A stretch of DNA of 64,000 nt. It comes from Roseateles toxinivorans. Its GTDB lineage: Bacteria; Pseudomonadota; Gammaproteobacteria; Burkholderiales; Burkholderiaceae_C. Both the position numbers and the translations under genes were made by a program. Location: the NCBI RefSeq assembly GCF_004362525.1, contig NZ_SNXS01000002.1, positions 558,001-622,000 of the forward strand, written 5' to 3'. The notes under the pieces are model-generated. The model had not been told where the DNA came from, made no database searches, and saw nothing but the letters and a program-made list of their open reading frames with translations. Numbering within the stretch: the first letter of the stretch is position 1; every line of letters begins with the position of its first letter. Below are positions 51,771 to 60,747 of this stretch, one piece after another.

Positions 51771-54050
51771 TCACGCGGGCCTGGGCTCGTCAGCGGGGCT
51801 GACGGGGCTCGGTGCAGTCGCGAGTTTTGAAAATGATAACGAAACTTGCGAACCGGTCACCGGCTGGGCCTCATCGCCGCGGTCGTGCAAGTTGGTGATG
51901 CGTATGCGAGCGCCGTGTTCGTCGGCGATTTTCTTCACCACCGCCAGGCCCAATCCGGTGCCTTTGGCCTTGGTGGTGACATAGGGTTCGAAGGCGCGCT
52001 TGAGCACCTTCTCCGGGAACCCGGGGCCATTGTCTATGACTTGCAGGCGCAGCGCACGCAGTTCGCCGGCTTCGTTGGTCGCCACCTCGGTGCGCACGCG
52101 CACGCGGCCCTGTTCGCGCTCGGCGGTGGCATCCAGCGCGTTCTGCACCAGGTTGTGGATGACCTGGCGCAGCTGGGTGGCGTCGCCGACGATCTGCGGC
52201 GGCGCCACGGCCAGCTCGGCCACCAGGTGGCCGGCTTCCTGCGCCGGCGCGTACAGCGTCAGCACCTCGGCGACCAGCGCATTCAGATCCAGCGGCGTCA
52301 GATTGGCGGCGGGCAGGCGGGCGTAGTCGCGGAACTCATTGACCAGCTGCTTCATCGCCTGCACCTGGTTGACGATGGTGCCCACCGAGCGCACCAGCAT
52401 CGCCTGGTCGGCGCCTTCGAGCTTGCTCTCGAGCTTGTGTTGCAGCCGTTCGGCCGAGAGCTGGATCGGCGTCAGCGGGTTCTTGATCTCGTGGGCCAGG
52501 CGCCGCGCGACCTCGCTCCAGGCGGCCGAGCGCTGCGCGGAGACGACCTCGCTGATGTCGTCGAACACCATCAGCCTTGAGTCCTGGGGCAAGACCGCAC
52601 CCCGCACCAGCAGGGTCAGCACGTCGCGCTCCTTGCCGGTCTGCAGCTCGAAGCTGTCCTGCCAGAGGTCGCGCTCGCCGTCCTCGGGGCTGGACTTGTG
52701 CTGATCGAAACGCTGCCACACGCCCTGGGCAAAGGCCTCCAGCTCGGGCACCTCCTCGAGCTTGCGGCCGCGGTAGGCGAACAGCGGCAGGCGCAGGATG
52801 CGCGTCGCACCCGGGTTGACGGTCTCGATGCGGCGCTCGTGGTCGAACACGATCACGCCGGCGGTCAGGTTGTCCAGAATCGTCTGCAGATTGGTGCGCG
52901 CGCCCTCCAACTGGGCCACGCTGCGCTCGACCATGCCGCGGGCATCGGCCAGCTGCTCGGTCATCTCGGCAAAGCTGCGGGTCAGGCCGCCGAGCTCGTC
53001 GCGCGAGGTCAGCACCGGCTTGCGCGTCAGGTCGCCCTTGGCCACCTGGCGCACGCCGTCGGCCAGCAGCAGCAGCGGCCGCGCGAGCTGGTTGCCCAGG
53101 GTGACGGCCAGCAGCAGCGCCGCGAACACGGCCAGTATCAGCACCAGGGTCAGCGTGCCGATGTACATGCGGCGCAGGCCGTCGCGCTCCAGCGCGCGCT
53201 GCTGGTACTCGCGGAAGGCGGTCTGCACCACCAGCGCGTTGTTGACGATGCTGCCCGGCACCAGCTGCACCACCATCAGATAGCGGTCGCCGCTGCCCAG
53301 CGACAGCTCGGCATTGGGCACCAGTGCGATCGCGCGGATGCGGGCCCTGCCCTGCACGGTGGCGGCGTCCTCGTCCAGGCCCTCGAGCTGGCTGACCACG
53401 CCGGTCATGCGCACCTGGCGCAGCAGCGAGGTGGCCGGGCGGTCGGGCGTCAGAGACAGCGCATCGCCGCCCACCGTGACCAGGATCTGCCCGCCGGCGC
53501 CTATCAGCGACAGCGTCTGCGCCGATAACTGCTCGCGCATGCGCTCCAGCTGCAGCGGCTGCGGGCTGTTGAGGCCCTCGTTGGAGCGCTCCGACAGGCG
53601 CTCGGCGGCGCTGCGCGTCTTGGTGCCCAGGTCATTGACCAGGGCGTCCAGGGTGACGCGGCCCAGGTTCAGGCCGGCGTCCAGCGCGGTGGCCAGCCGC
53701 TGGTCGAACCAGCTGTCGATCGAGCGGGAGACGAATTGGTAGGAGACGGTGTAGATCAGCACCCCCGGCACCACACCGACGAGCGCAAAGATGCCGGCCA
53801 GTTTCAGCAGCAGCCGGCTGCCGAACTTGCCGCTGCGCACCCGCACCACCAGGCGCACGGCGGCCAGGCCGATGACCACCACCAGGGCGGCGGCCACGGC
53901 CATATTGACCCAGAACAGCCAGACGTAGTGGCGCTCGAAAAAGCCCCGCTCGGCGGTGGCGCTGATCGACAGCAGAAAGGCCAGCACGCCGCAGGCCCCC
54001 GTCACGGCCACCACGGCGACCAGCCACACCCATCGCGCGGATTTGGTCAT
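51771..54050 (-). CDS. NtrY-like membrane sensor histidine kinase
   Basis: 759 residues. N-terminal hydrophobic helices surround a periplasmic or membrane sensing section in residues 1-310; a HAMP region (LLLADGVRQVAKGDLTRKP) follows, then PAS (LQTILDNLTAGVIVFDHERRIE), H-box RRLAHEIKNPLTPIQLSAERL and ATPase boxes VIHNLVQNALDA, VIDNGPGFPEK and GTGLGLAVVKKI. The start overlaps the DUF4390 stop by four bases. NtrYX pairs tune nitrogen, redox or envelope responses. Confidence 0.93.
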   Translation of the reverse strand: MTKSARWVWLVAVVAVTGACGVLAFLLSISATAERGFFERHYVWLFWVNMAVAAALVVVIGLAAVRLVVRVRSGKFGSRLLLKLAGIFALVGVVPGVLIYTVSYQFVSRSIDSWFDQRLATALDAGLNLGRVTLDALVNDLGTKTRSAAERLSERSNEGLNSPQPLQLERMREQLSAQTLSLIGAGGQILVTVGGDALSLTPDRPATSLLRQVRMTGVVSQLEGLDEDAATVQGRARIRAIALVPNAELSLGSGDRYLMVVQLVPGSIVNNALVVQTAFREYQQRALERDGLRRMYIGTLTLVLILAVFAALLLAVTLGNQLARPLLLLADGVRQVAKGDLTRKPVLTSRDELGGLTRSFAEMTEQLADARGMVERSVAQLEGARTNLQTILDNLTAGVIVFDHERRIETVNPGATRILRLPLFAYRGRKLEEVPELEAFAQGVWQRFDQHKSSPEDGERDLWQDSFELQTGKERDVLTLLVRGAVLPQDSRLMVFDDISEVVSAQRSAAWSEVARRLAHEIKNPLTPIQLSAERLQHKLESKLEGADQAMLVRSVGTIVNQVQAMKQLVNEFRDYARLPAANLTPLDLNALVAEVLTLYAPAQEAGHLVAELAVAPPQIVGDATQLRQVIHNLVQNALDATAEREQGRVRVRTEVATNEAGELRALRLQVIDNGPGFPEKVLKRAFEPYVTTKAKGTGLGLAVVKKIADEHGARIRITNLHDRGDEAQPVTGSQVSLSFSKLATAPSPVSPADEPRPA

Positions 54051-54679
54051 GGTGTGCCGCGCACGGCCAAGTCAACGGTCATATTGCGCGCGACCTGCAG
54101 CGCCCAGCCCTCGGGCGAGCCGAGGCCGATCTGCATCGGCCGCGGCAGCTGGCTGGTGTCGAGCTTGTAGCTGAATTCAAGATAGTGCTTGGCATCGTCC
54201 TCGAGCTGGCTGAGCTCGGCAATGCGCCAGCCCTGGGCGCCGCGCATCGCGTTCAGCGCCTCATGCAGCGAGCCATAGGTCTGGTTCAGCCCGCCGGTGC
54301 TGACGCGGTACTGCCGCGTCAGCGGCTGCCAGGCCAGGCGCCAGCTGCGGCTGACCCGGGCAATGCGCGCATCGCGCCAGTACCAGCGGCTGCGATAGAT
54401 GGACACCTCGGCGGTGAAGTAGATCGGCACGCCCTTCTGCAGCGCGTCTTCCACCGGCCGGGGCAATTCATAGACGGTGCTGAAGCTCAGGCTCAGCGCG
54501 TCCTCGTCTCGCTCGGCCTTCAGTGTGGTCAGCTCTATGCCCTGGGCCTGCGCCTGCGGCGCGAGCAGCAGAAGCCCGCACAGCAGCAGCGCCCAGGCCA
54601 GCAGCAGACCACGCAGCGCGCCCGGCGTGCCCGGAGCACGCCGCGCGAGGGAGGCTGACGATGATGAGACGGCTTGCAC
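54047..54679 (-). CDS. DUF4390 family exported protein
   Basis: 210 residues beginning at GTG, with a signal sequence (GLLLAWALLLCGLLLLAPQAQAQ) and a beta-rich body: YELPRPVEDAL, VPIYFTAEVSIYRSRWYW, RVSRSWRLAWQPLTRQYRVS, matching DUF4390. It always precedes an NtrY-like kinase in Burkholderiales in my recollection and may deliver its periplasmic signal. The function is not known. Confidence 0.88.
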   Translation of the reverse strand: MQAVSSSSASLARRAPGTPGALRGLLLAWALLLCGLLLLAPQAQAQGIELTTLKAERDEDALSLSFSTVYELPRPVEDALQKGVPIYFTAEVSIYRSRWYWRDARIARVSRSWRLAWQPLTRQYRVSTGGLNQTYGSLHEALNAMRGAQGWRIAELSQLEDDAKHYLEFSYKLDTSQLPRPMQIGLGSPEGWALQVARNMTVDLAVRGTP

Positions 54680-54709
54680 GGGCGGGGGATCGGTGAAACG
54701 TCAACGGCG

Positions 54710-56062
54710 TCAGGTCTTGACCAGCAGGGCGTAGAAGAACCCATCGTAAGCCGCCGGCCCGGCGGCCATGCCCGGATTTTCGGGCAGCGGCAGCAGATGT
54801 CCGGTGAAGGGCAGGCTTTGCACGCTTTTTGCATCGCCATGGCGTTGCAAAAATGCATCGACCTGGGCCTGGCCCTCGTCCCTGAACAACGAGCAGGTTG
54901 CATAGACCAGGCGCCCGCCCGGTTTGAGCAGCGGCCACAGTGCCTCCAGCAGCTCGGATTGTGTGCGCACCAGATTGCCGATGTCGCTGTTGCGGCGCAG
55001 CCAGCGCACATCGGGGTGGCGGCGCACGATGCCCGAGGCGCTGCAGGGGGCGTCGAGCAGGATGGCGTCATACGGTTTGCCGTCCCACCAGGTGGCGGGG
55101 TGGCGGGCGTCGGCGGCGCTGAGCTGGGCGTTCTGCCGGATGCGATCCAGCGTGTCCTTGACGCGCGTCAGGCGGGTCGGGTCGCTGTCCAGCGCCTGCA
55201 GATCCAGATCGGCCAGCTCCAGCAGGTGCGCGGTCTTGCCGCCCGGGGCGGCGCAGGCGTCGAGCACGCGGGCGCCTGCGGCCAGCGGCGCACCGGCCTC
55301 GGGCGGCAGGTTGCGGCCGACGACCAGCGGCGCGGCCAGCTGTGCGGCGGCGTCCTGCACCGAGACCTCGCCCTCGGCAAAACCGGGCAGCTGGGTCACC
55401 GGCACGGCCCGGGCCAGCACCACCGCCTGCGGCGCCAGCGAGCCCAGCAGGCGGGCGGCAATGCCGCGCTCGGCCAGCCGGGCCACATAGGCCTCGGCCG
55501 TGCCATGGCGGGCGTTGACGCGCAAGGTCATAGGCGGATGTTCGTTGCTGGCCTGCAGCACGGCCTGCCACTGCTGCGGCCAGTCCTTGCGCACCCGCTC
55601 TATCCACCATGGCGGATGGTTGAACGCGCCCTGCGGATCACGCTGGGCGGCGGCCACCAGCGCCTCCCGCTCGCGCAGAAAGCGGCGCAGCACGGCATTG
55701 ACGAAAGCGGCATTGGCCGGCGTGCGCTTGCGCGCCGCGGTGACGGCCTGGTCCACCAGCGTGTGATCGGGATAGGGTGGGTCTTTGACCGGCCACAGCA
55801 GGGCGATGCCGGTGGTCAGCAGCGCATCGACGGCCGGCGGCGGGTTCTTGGGCACCATCAGCTTGGCCGCGGCCTGGGCCGAGCCCATCCAGCGCAGCAC
55901 ATGGAAGCTCAGCGCCTGCGTGCCGCCGCGCAGTTCGGCCGGGCAGCGGGCCAGCACATCGGTCAGCGAGCGGCCCTCGCGCACCGCCTGCACCGCATCG
56001 GCGGTGCGGCTCAGCAGTTGCGACAGGGGCTGGGAGGTGGGGGATGGGCTGGTAGGGGACAC
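54710..56062 (-). CDS. rsmB: 16S rRNA (cytosine(967)-C5)-methyltransferase
   Basis: 450 residues: an N-terminal NusB-like RNA-binding domain (residues 1-150) and a C-terminal SAM-dependent RNMT domain. The SAM loop is VLDACAAPGGKTAHLLE, and the catalytic Cys residues lie in LLDAPCSASGIVRRHPD and VYATCSLFRDEG. RsmB methylates C967 of 16S rRNA. Core gene preceding DUF4390 and ntrYX. Confidence 0.95.
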   Translation of the reverse strand: MSPTSPSPTSQPLSQLLSRTADAVQAVREGRSLTDVLARCPAELRGGTQALSFHVLRWMGSAQAAAKLMVPKNPPPAVDALLTTGIALLWPVKDPPYPDHTLVDQAVTAARKRTPANAAFVNAVLRRFLREREALVAAAQRDPQGAFNHPPWWIERVRKDWPQQWQAVLQASNEHPPMTLRVNARHGTAEAYVARLAERGIAARLLGSLAPQAVVLARAVPVTQLPGFAEGEVSVQDAAAQLAAPLVVGRNLPPEAGAPLAAGARVLDACAAPGGKTAHLLELADLDLQALDSDPTRLTRVKDTLDRIRQNAQLSAADARHPATWWDGKPYDAILLDAPCSASGIVRRHPDVRWLRRNSDIGNLVRTQSELLEALWPLLKPGGRLVYATCSLFRDEGQAQVDAFLQRHGDAKSVQSLPFTGHLLPLPENPGMAAGPAAYDGFFYALLVKT

Positions 56063-56092
56063 CGCGCCAGTGTAGTGGCCCCGCCCATTTCC

Positions 56093-56986
56093 TCAGGCTT
56101 GCAGGGCCCGGGCCTTCGGCTTGAGGCCCAGGCGCCAGCCGCGCTGGTTGGCCACCACGGCCAGCAGTATCAGGCCCATGCCGGCCCATTGGGCGGCGCT
56201 GAGGCTGACGCGGAAGTAGGCGAGATCGACGATCAGGGCGACCAGCGGATAGATGAAGGACAGGGCCGCCACCTGCTGCGCAGCCAGACGCTGGAAGGCG
56301 GCATACATCAGCGTGTACATCAGCGCCGTGTGCACCAGGCCCAGGGTCAGGAGGGCGGCCAGGCCGGGCACGGTCAGCGTACGGTCCAGCGGCAGGGCCA
56401 TGGGCGCCAGCACCACGGTGCCTATCAGCATCTGCAGGCCGGCGATCTGGGCCGGCGGCAGCCCCTTCAGCCGCTGCGCGGCGAGCGTCGCGACGGCGTA
56501 CAGAAAGGCGGCGGCGCAGGCCAGCAGCGCGCCGGGCCAGAAGCCGGTCTGGCCCATGCCGTCCAGCGTGAAACCGGCGCTGAAGCCCACGCCGATGAAG
56601 GCCAGCACCAGCCAGGGCAGGCGGGCGCGGTCCAGCTTTTCGCCCTGCAGCCAGGCCGCCAGCACCAGCAGCATGAAGGGCTGGGTGTGATAGACCACGG
56701 TGGCCACCGACACGCTGCTGTAGCGGTAGGCCGAGAACAGGCAGACCCAGTTGAACACCAGGGCCAGCGCGCCGATGGCGATCCAGCGCCAGTGGGTGGC
56801 CGTCAGCGGGCGCCAGCCTCGGCTGACGCTGAGCCAGGCCAGCAGGCCGGCGCCACCGATCAGGCAGCGGAAGAACACCACCGCCAGCGGCGACTGGCCG
56901 CTCTCGGTGACCAGCAGGCCTATGGTGCCCGACAGGACCATGGCCAGGCCCATGCGCCAGCCGCCGCCCGATGTATTGACTTGCAT
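56093..56986 (-). CDS. EamA-family (DMT) membrane transporter
   Basis: 297 residues with ten hydrophobic helices in two EamA repeats: MVLSGTIGLLVTESGQSPLAVVFFRCLIGG at the start and FQRLAAQQVAALSFIYPLVALIVDLAYFRV in the second half. DMT exporters move metabolites or drugs; the substrate is unknown. It diverges from the LysR gene, a classic arrangement for LysR-controlled efflux. Confidence 0.92.
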   Translation of the reverse strand: MQVNTSGGGWRMGLAMVLSGTIGLLVTESGQSPLAVVFFRCLIGGAGLLAWLSVSRGWRPLTATHWRWIAIGALALVFNWVCLFSAYRYSSVSVATVVYHTQPFMLLVLAAWLQGEKLDRARLPWLVLAFIGVGFSAGFTLDGMGQTGFWPGALLACAAAFLYAVATLAAQRLKGLPPAQIAGLQMLIGTVVLAPMALPLDRTLTVPGLAALLTLGLVHTALMYTLMYAAFQRLAAQQVAALSFIYPLVALIVDLAYFRVSLSAAQWAGMGLILLAVVANQRGWRLGLKPKARALQA

Positions 56987-57049
56987 TTTTTTGCCACTCC
57001 TTGCGCCAACAGGACGCCGTGGAGGGACTTTCGGTCAACGCCTAAAAAC

Positions 57050-57081
57050 CAACAATATGGCTTTGACTCACAATATCGTTG
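57050..57081. promoter_or_regulatory. LysR-type inverted repeat in the EamA/LysR divergent region
   Basis: CAACAATAT (57050-57058) and ATATCGTTG (57073-57081) are inverted arms with a single mismatch, 14 bases apart. It lies between the EamA start (56986) and the LysR start (57108). The lysR start at 57108 is preferred over an ATG at 57057 that would fall inside this dyad. Confidence 0.6.
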
Positions 57082-57107
57082 ATTCAAACGCAACAGTTGG
57101 GCATGCC

Positions 57108-58046
57108 ATGGAGCTGGTTCCGGAGATGCTGGTGTTCGCCCGTGTGGTCGATGCCCAGGGCTTTTCCAGCGCCGCAAGGCAGCTGGGCCTGAGCACCTCG
57201 GCGGTCAGCCGCAGTGTCGGCCGGCTGGAGGCGCAGGTCGGTGCGCGGCTGCTGCAGCGCACCACCCGCTCGGTCAGCGTCACCGAGCTGGGCCGCGAGG
57301 TCTATCAGCGCTGTGTGCAGATCGCTGCCCTGGCCCGTGAGGTGCAGGCGCTGGCCGCCAGCCAGGGGGCGGCGCCGGGCGGACGGCTGCGCATCAGCGC
57401 GCCGGCAGTGCTGGGCCAGGTCTGGCTGACGCCGCTGCTGCCGGGCTTTCTGCGCGCCTGGCCAGGCGTAGAGCTGGACCTGATGCTGCAGGACCGCATG
57501 GTCGACCTGGTCAGCGAGTCCGTCGACGCGGTGATACGCATCACCACCGATCCGCCCCCCGGCCTGGCGGCCCGGCCGCTGTTCGAGACGCGCTACCGGC
57601 TGGTGGCCTCGCCCGCCTGGTTGCAGCGCCGGGGCCTGCCGCAGGAGCCTGCGGCGCTGGACCCGCGCGAGCTGATGTACCTGGGCTACGGCTCGTTCGA
57701 CGACCAGCTGGTGCTGAGCCGCGGGGCGGAGACCCGCCAGCTGCAGATGAAGAGCCGCATCACCGTCTCCAACACGCTGGCCATGCTGGCCCTGGCCCAG
57801 GCCGGCGAGGGCATCGCCCTGCTGCCCGACTTCACCGCCGCGCAGGCGCTGCGCGAGGGCTCGGTGCAGGCCCTGCTGCCGGACTGGACGCTGGGCGGCG
57901 CCTATCGCCCGCGCCAGGTCTTGCTGCTCTATCCGCCGACGCCCTGGTTGCCGGCCAAGGTGCGGATGTTCATCGACCATTTGGTGGTGGCCGGGCAAGG
58001 CCTTGACGATGCGTACACAATGCAGGGCCAAGCTAGAGAACAATGA
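57108..58046 (+). CDS. LysR-family transcriptional regulator
   Basis: 312 residues. Helix-turn-helix at the N-terminus: LVFARVVDAQGFSSAARQLGLSTSAVSRSVGRLE. The substrate-binding domain starts LRISAPAVLGQVWLTPLL and ends with LLPDWTLGGAYRPRQVLLLYPP. It resembles the AaeR/DmlR-type group (HTH plus short effector domain). It most likely controls the divergent EamA gene. An in-frame ATG at 57057 would add 17 residues. Confidence 0.9.
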   Translation: MELVPEMLVFARVVDAQGFSSAARQLGLSTSAVSRSVGRLEAQVGARLLQRTTRSVSVTELGREVYQRCVQIAALAREVQALAASQGAAPGGRLRISAPAVLGQVWLTPLLPGFLRAWPGVELDLMLQDRMVDLVSESVDAVIRITTDPPPGLAARPLFETRYRLVASPAWLQRRGLPQEPAALDPRELMYLGYGSFDDQLVLSRGAETRQLQMKSRITVSNTLAMLALAQAGEGIALLPDFTAAQALREGSVQALLPDWTLGGAYRPRQVLLLYPPTPWLPAKVRMFIDHLVVAGQGLDDAYTMQGQAREQ

Positions 58047-58053
58047 GGCATCC

Positions 58054-58773
58054 ATGACCGGCGATACGCGCGAGAACCTGCCCCCCAGCGAGTCGGAGAC
58101 CGGCGCCCTGCCGACCTCCGAGCGCATCCGCTACCGGCTGGTGAATGCCGGCTGCCGCTATCACGCCAACGACAATATCTCGGCCTTCGTCGAAGAGGGC
58201 GAGCTCGACCAGATACAGGCCGAGGTGCAGCAGCATCTGCAGGGCGTGCTGCGCGCGCTGGTGATAGACACCGAGAGCGACCACAACACCAACGAGACCG
58301 CCAAGCGCGTGGCCAAGATGTTTGTGCGCGAGGTCTTCGAGGGCCGCTATGTGGCGCCGCCCAACGTCACCGAGTTTCCGAACGTGACGCGGCTCAACGA
58401 GCTGATGATCGTCGGGCCGATCAAGGTGCGCAGCGCCTGCTCGCACCATCTTTGCCCCATCATGGGCAGGGTCTGGGTGGGTCTGCTGCCCAACGAGCAT
58501 TCGAACCTGATCGGCCTGTCCAAGTACGCCCGCATCTGCGAATGGATCATGCGCCGCCCGCAGATACAGGAAGAGGCCGTGACGATGCTGGCCAACGAGC
58601 TGCAGGAGCGCGTGCAGCCGGACGGCCTGGCCATCGTGATGGAGGCCGACCATTTCTGCATGCACTGGCGCGGCGTCAAGGACGACGAGTCCAAGATGAC
58701 CAATAGCGTGATGCGCGGGGCGTTCCTGAAGGACGCCAACTTGCGGCGAGAGTTTCTCGCCTTGATCAAGTGA
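58054..58773 (+). CDS. folE: GTP cyclohydrolase I
   Basis: 239 residues. Zinc Cys/His motif SACSHHLCPIMGR, SKYARICEWIMRRPQIQEE, and the closing ADHFCMHWRGVKDD. The N-terminal 40 residues are an extra low-complexity part. FolE converts GTP to 7,8-dihydroneopterin triphosphate for folate. The start at 58054 is seven bases after the LysR stop. It precedes a BLUF gene by 13 bases on the same strand. Confidence 0.94.
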   Translation: MTGDTRENLPPSESETGALPTSERIRYRLVNAGCRYHANDNISAFVEEGELDQIQAEVQQHLQGVLRALVIDTESDHNTNETAKRVAKMFVREVFEGRYVAPPNVTEFPNVTRLNELMIVGPIKVRSACSHHLCPIMGRVWVGLLPNEHSNLIGLSKYARICEWIMRRPQIQEEAVTMLANELQERVQPDGLAIVMEADHFCMHWRGVKDDESKMTNSVMRGAFLKDANLRREFLALIK

Positions 58774-58786
58774 TCTGGAGATCCAA

Positions 58787-59209
58787 ATGCTAGTCCGCCT
58801 TCTCTACGCCAGCCGCGCCGTCAGCGGCTTCAGCCCTGATGAGCTGAACACCATCCTGAAGCAGTCGCGCTCACACAATCCCGAGCGCGGGGTGACCGGC
58901 GTGCTGTGCTACTCCGACGGCCTGTTCATGCAGGTGCTGGAGGGTGGGCGCGATGTCGTCAACGAGCTGTACAAGCAGATCGTCACCGACCCGCGCCACA
59001 GCGATGTCGTGATCCTGCGCTACCAGGAAATCACCGAACGCCAGTTCGCCGGCTGGACCATGGGCCAGGTGACGCTGTCGCGCCTCAATCCCGGCCTGGT
59101 GCTGAAGTATTGCGAGACCGGCAAGCTCGACCCGTATCACATGTCGGGCCACGCACTGATGGCGCTGTTCAACGAACTGGTAAGTTCCGGCGCAATCGTC
59201 TGCAGTTGA
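58787..59209 (+). CDS. short BLUF-domain blue-light photoreceptor
   Basis: 140 residues: a BLUF domain with all key positions shifted by 14 from AppA. Tyr7 (LLYASR), Asn31, Gln49 (MQVLEG), Trp90 and Met92 (FAGWTMG) correspond to AppA Tyr21, Asn45, Gln63, Trp104 and Met106. The short C-terminal tail (about 45 residues) gives no enzymatic domain, so it must act through a partner protein. It is in an apparent operon with folE. Confidence 0.93.
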   Translation: MLVRLLYASRAVSGFSPDELNTILKQSRSHNPERGVTGVLCYSDGLFMQVLEGGRDVVNELYKQIVTDPRHSDVVILRYQEITERQFAGWTMGQVTLSRLNPGLVLKYCETGKLDPYHMSGHALMALFNELVSSGAIVCS

Positions 59210-59210
59210 A

Positions 59211-59756
59211 TTACAGGGAACGGGCTTCCTTGAAGCCATAGATGCCGGCCAGTATCCGCGTCGGGAACTGGTTCGTCGCCTCGTTGTAGACGCGCACCGC
59301 CTCGTTGAACAGCTGTCGCGCGAACGAGCGCTGCTGCTCGATGGCGCGCAGCTCGTCCAGCAGGGGCTGGATGTCGTCCCGGGCGCGCAGCTCGGGGTGC
59401 TGGTCCAAGAGGGCCAGCAGGCGGGTCAGCGCGGCCGCATGCACGGCCACCGCCACCGCCAGCTGGGCGACAGGGTCGGCCACGGCGGGCCGGGCCCGCA
59501 CGGCGGCGGCGGCCGTGTCGCAATCGGTCTGCGCGCTGTGCAGCGCGTCGAAGGCGGCCAGCTCGGTCACCAGCTCCGGCAGCAGCAGCTCCATCAGCCT
59601 GGCCACCAGTTTGGCGCGGGTGCTCAGGTGCTGGTCCAGCTGCGCATAGGCATCGCCGATCTTGTTGCGCAGCCGCATGATGCGGTTGTAGGCGCCTATG
59701 CCCCAGAACAGCAGCACCGCCGCCAGGCCGACGAGGAACCCCGAGAAACCGCTCAC
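59211..59756 (-). CDS. LemA family protein
   Basis: 181 residues: one N-terminal transmembrane helix ([22 protein letters not shown]) followed by a helical LemA domain ([45 protein letters not shown]). Function in most bacteria is unknown. It overlaps queC by four bases and ends one base from the BLUF gene's stop (convergent). Confidence 0.9.
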   Translation of the reverse strand: MSGFSGFLVGLAAVLLFWGIGAYNRIMRLRNKIGDAYAQLDQHLSTRAKLVARLMELLLPELVTELAAFDALHSAQTDCDTAAAAVRARPAVADPVAQLAVAVAVHAAALTRLLALLDQHPELRARDDIQPLLDELRAIEQQRSFARQLFNEAVRVYNEATNQFPTRILAGIYGFKEARSL

Positions 59757-60487
59757 GCGCAGGTCGCCTTGGCGGCCAGATACTCGTCATGACCCTTGCG
59801 CCGCAACTCGCAGGCCGGGCAGCTGCCGCAGCCATAGCCCCAGGCGTGGCGCAGGCCACGATCGCCCAGATAGCAGGTGTGGGTGTGCTCGATGATCAGC
59901 TCGTTCAAGGCCGGGCCGCCGAGCTGTTCGCTCAGGCTCCAAGTTTCGGCCTTGGTGATGAACATCAGCGGCGTCTCTATCGTCATCGCCGTGTCCAGGC
60001 CCAGACTCAACGCCACCTGCATGGCCTTCAGCGTGTTGTCGCGGCAGTCGGGGTAGCCGGAGTAGTCGGTCTCGCACATGCCGCCCACCAGCACCGAGGC
60101 GCCGCGCCGGTAGGCCAGCGTGGCGGCAAAGCCCAGGAACAGCAGATTGCGGCCGGGCACAAAGGTGTTGGGCAGGCCGTTGGCCTGCATCTCGATCGCG
60201 CGCGATTCGGTCAGCGCGGTGTCCGAGATCTGGCCCAGCAGGCGCAGGTCCAGCAGATGGTCCTCGCCGAGCTTGGCCGCCCAGGCCGGGAACTGTGCCG
60301 CGATCTCGCGCCGCACGGTCTGCCGGCAGGCCAGCTCGATGCGGTGGCGCTGGCCATAGTCGAAGCCTACGGTCTCGACCTCGGCATAGCGCTCCAGCGC
60401 CCAGGCCAGGCAGGCAGTGGAGTCCTGGCCGCCGGAGAACAGCACCAGGGCGCGACGGTTGGAATTGGCTTCGGGATTCGGCTTCAT
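59753..60487 (-). CDS. queC: 7-cyano-7-deazaguanine synthase
   Basis: 244 residues. PP-loop [31 protein letters not shown], and the zinc Cys cluster CYLGDRGL...CGSCPAC near the C-terminus. It makes preQ0 from 7-carboxy-7-deazaguanine for queuosine. No other que gene is in the window. The start at 60487 replaces an upstream open frame because the family begins near [10 protein letters not shown]. Confidence 0.95.
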   Translation of the reverse strand: MKPNPEANSNRRALVLFSGGQDSTACLAWALERYAEVETVGFDYGQRHRIELACRQTVRREIAAQFPAWAAKLGEDHLLDLRLLGQISDTALTESRAIEMQANGLPNTFVPGRNLLFLGFAATLAYRRGASVLVGGMCETDYSGYPDCRDNTLKAMQVALSLGLDTAMTIETPLMFITKAETWSLSEQLGGPALNELIIEHTHTCYLGDRGLRHAWGYGCGSCPACELRRKGHDEYLAAKATCA

Positions 60488-60528
60488 GGCACGGACGCTG
60501 CAGAGGAGTCCCGAGTGTGCCAGGGTCG

Positions 60529-60747
60529 CTAGATGCGGCTCCGCTGCTGCTCCAGCATCTGGTGCAGCAGGTCCAGCGCCCCGACACATTCCAGCACCGT
60601 TCCGGCCATCGCGTTGCTGGGATCGCCCGATGTCACTGCGGCGCGCAACCGGGCCTTCACGGCATCGAACATCAGGTCCCAATCCTCGACGGCGGCTGCC
60701 GCGCCTGGGCAGGCATCTGCTTGCATCGTTTGCGTCTGCTTACACAT
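60529..60747 (-). CDS. small hypothetical protein downstream of crp
   Basis: 72 residues, mostly helical, Ala-rich: [17 protein letters not shown], then [22 protein letters not shown]. It starts eight bases inside the 3' end of the Crp/Fnr gene, so it may be co-transcribed. An alternative Met at 60726 would give 65 residues. No family recognised; coding character (codon use and helix periodicity) is moderate. Confidence 0.6.
   Translation of the reverse strand: MCKQTQTMQADACPGAAAAVEDWDLMFDAVKARLRAAVTSGDPSNAMAGTVLECVGALDLLHQMLEQQRSRI

Noticed and set aside
54674-57082. An 802-codon plus-strand frame opposite rsmB and EamA
   Set aside because: Compositionally biased shadow of rsmB, which has all its catalytic motifs on the other strand.
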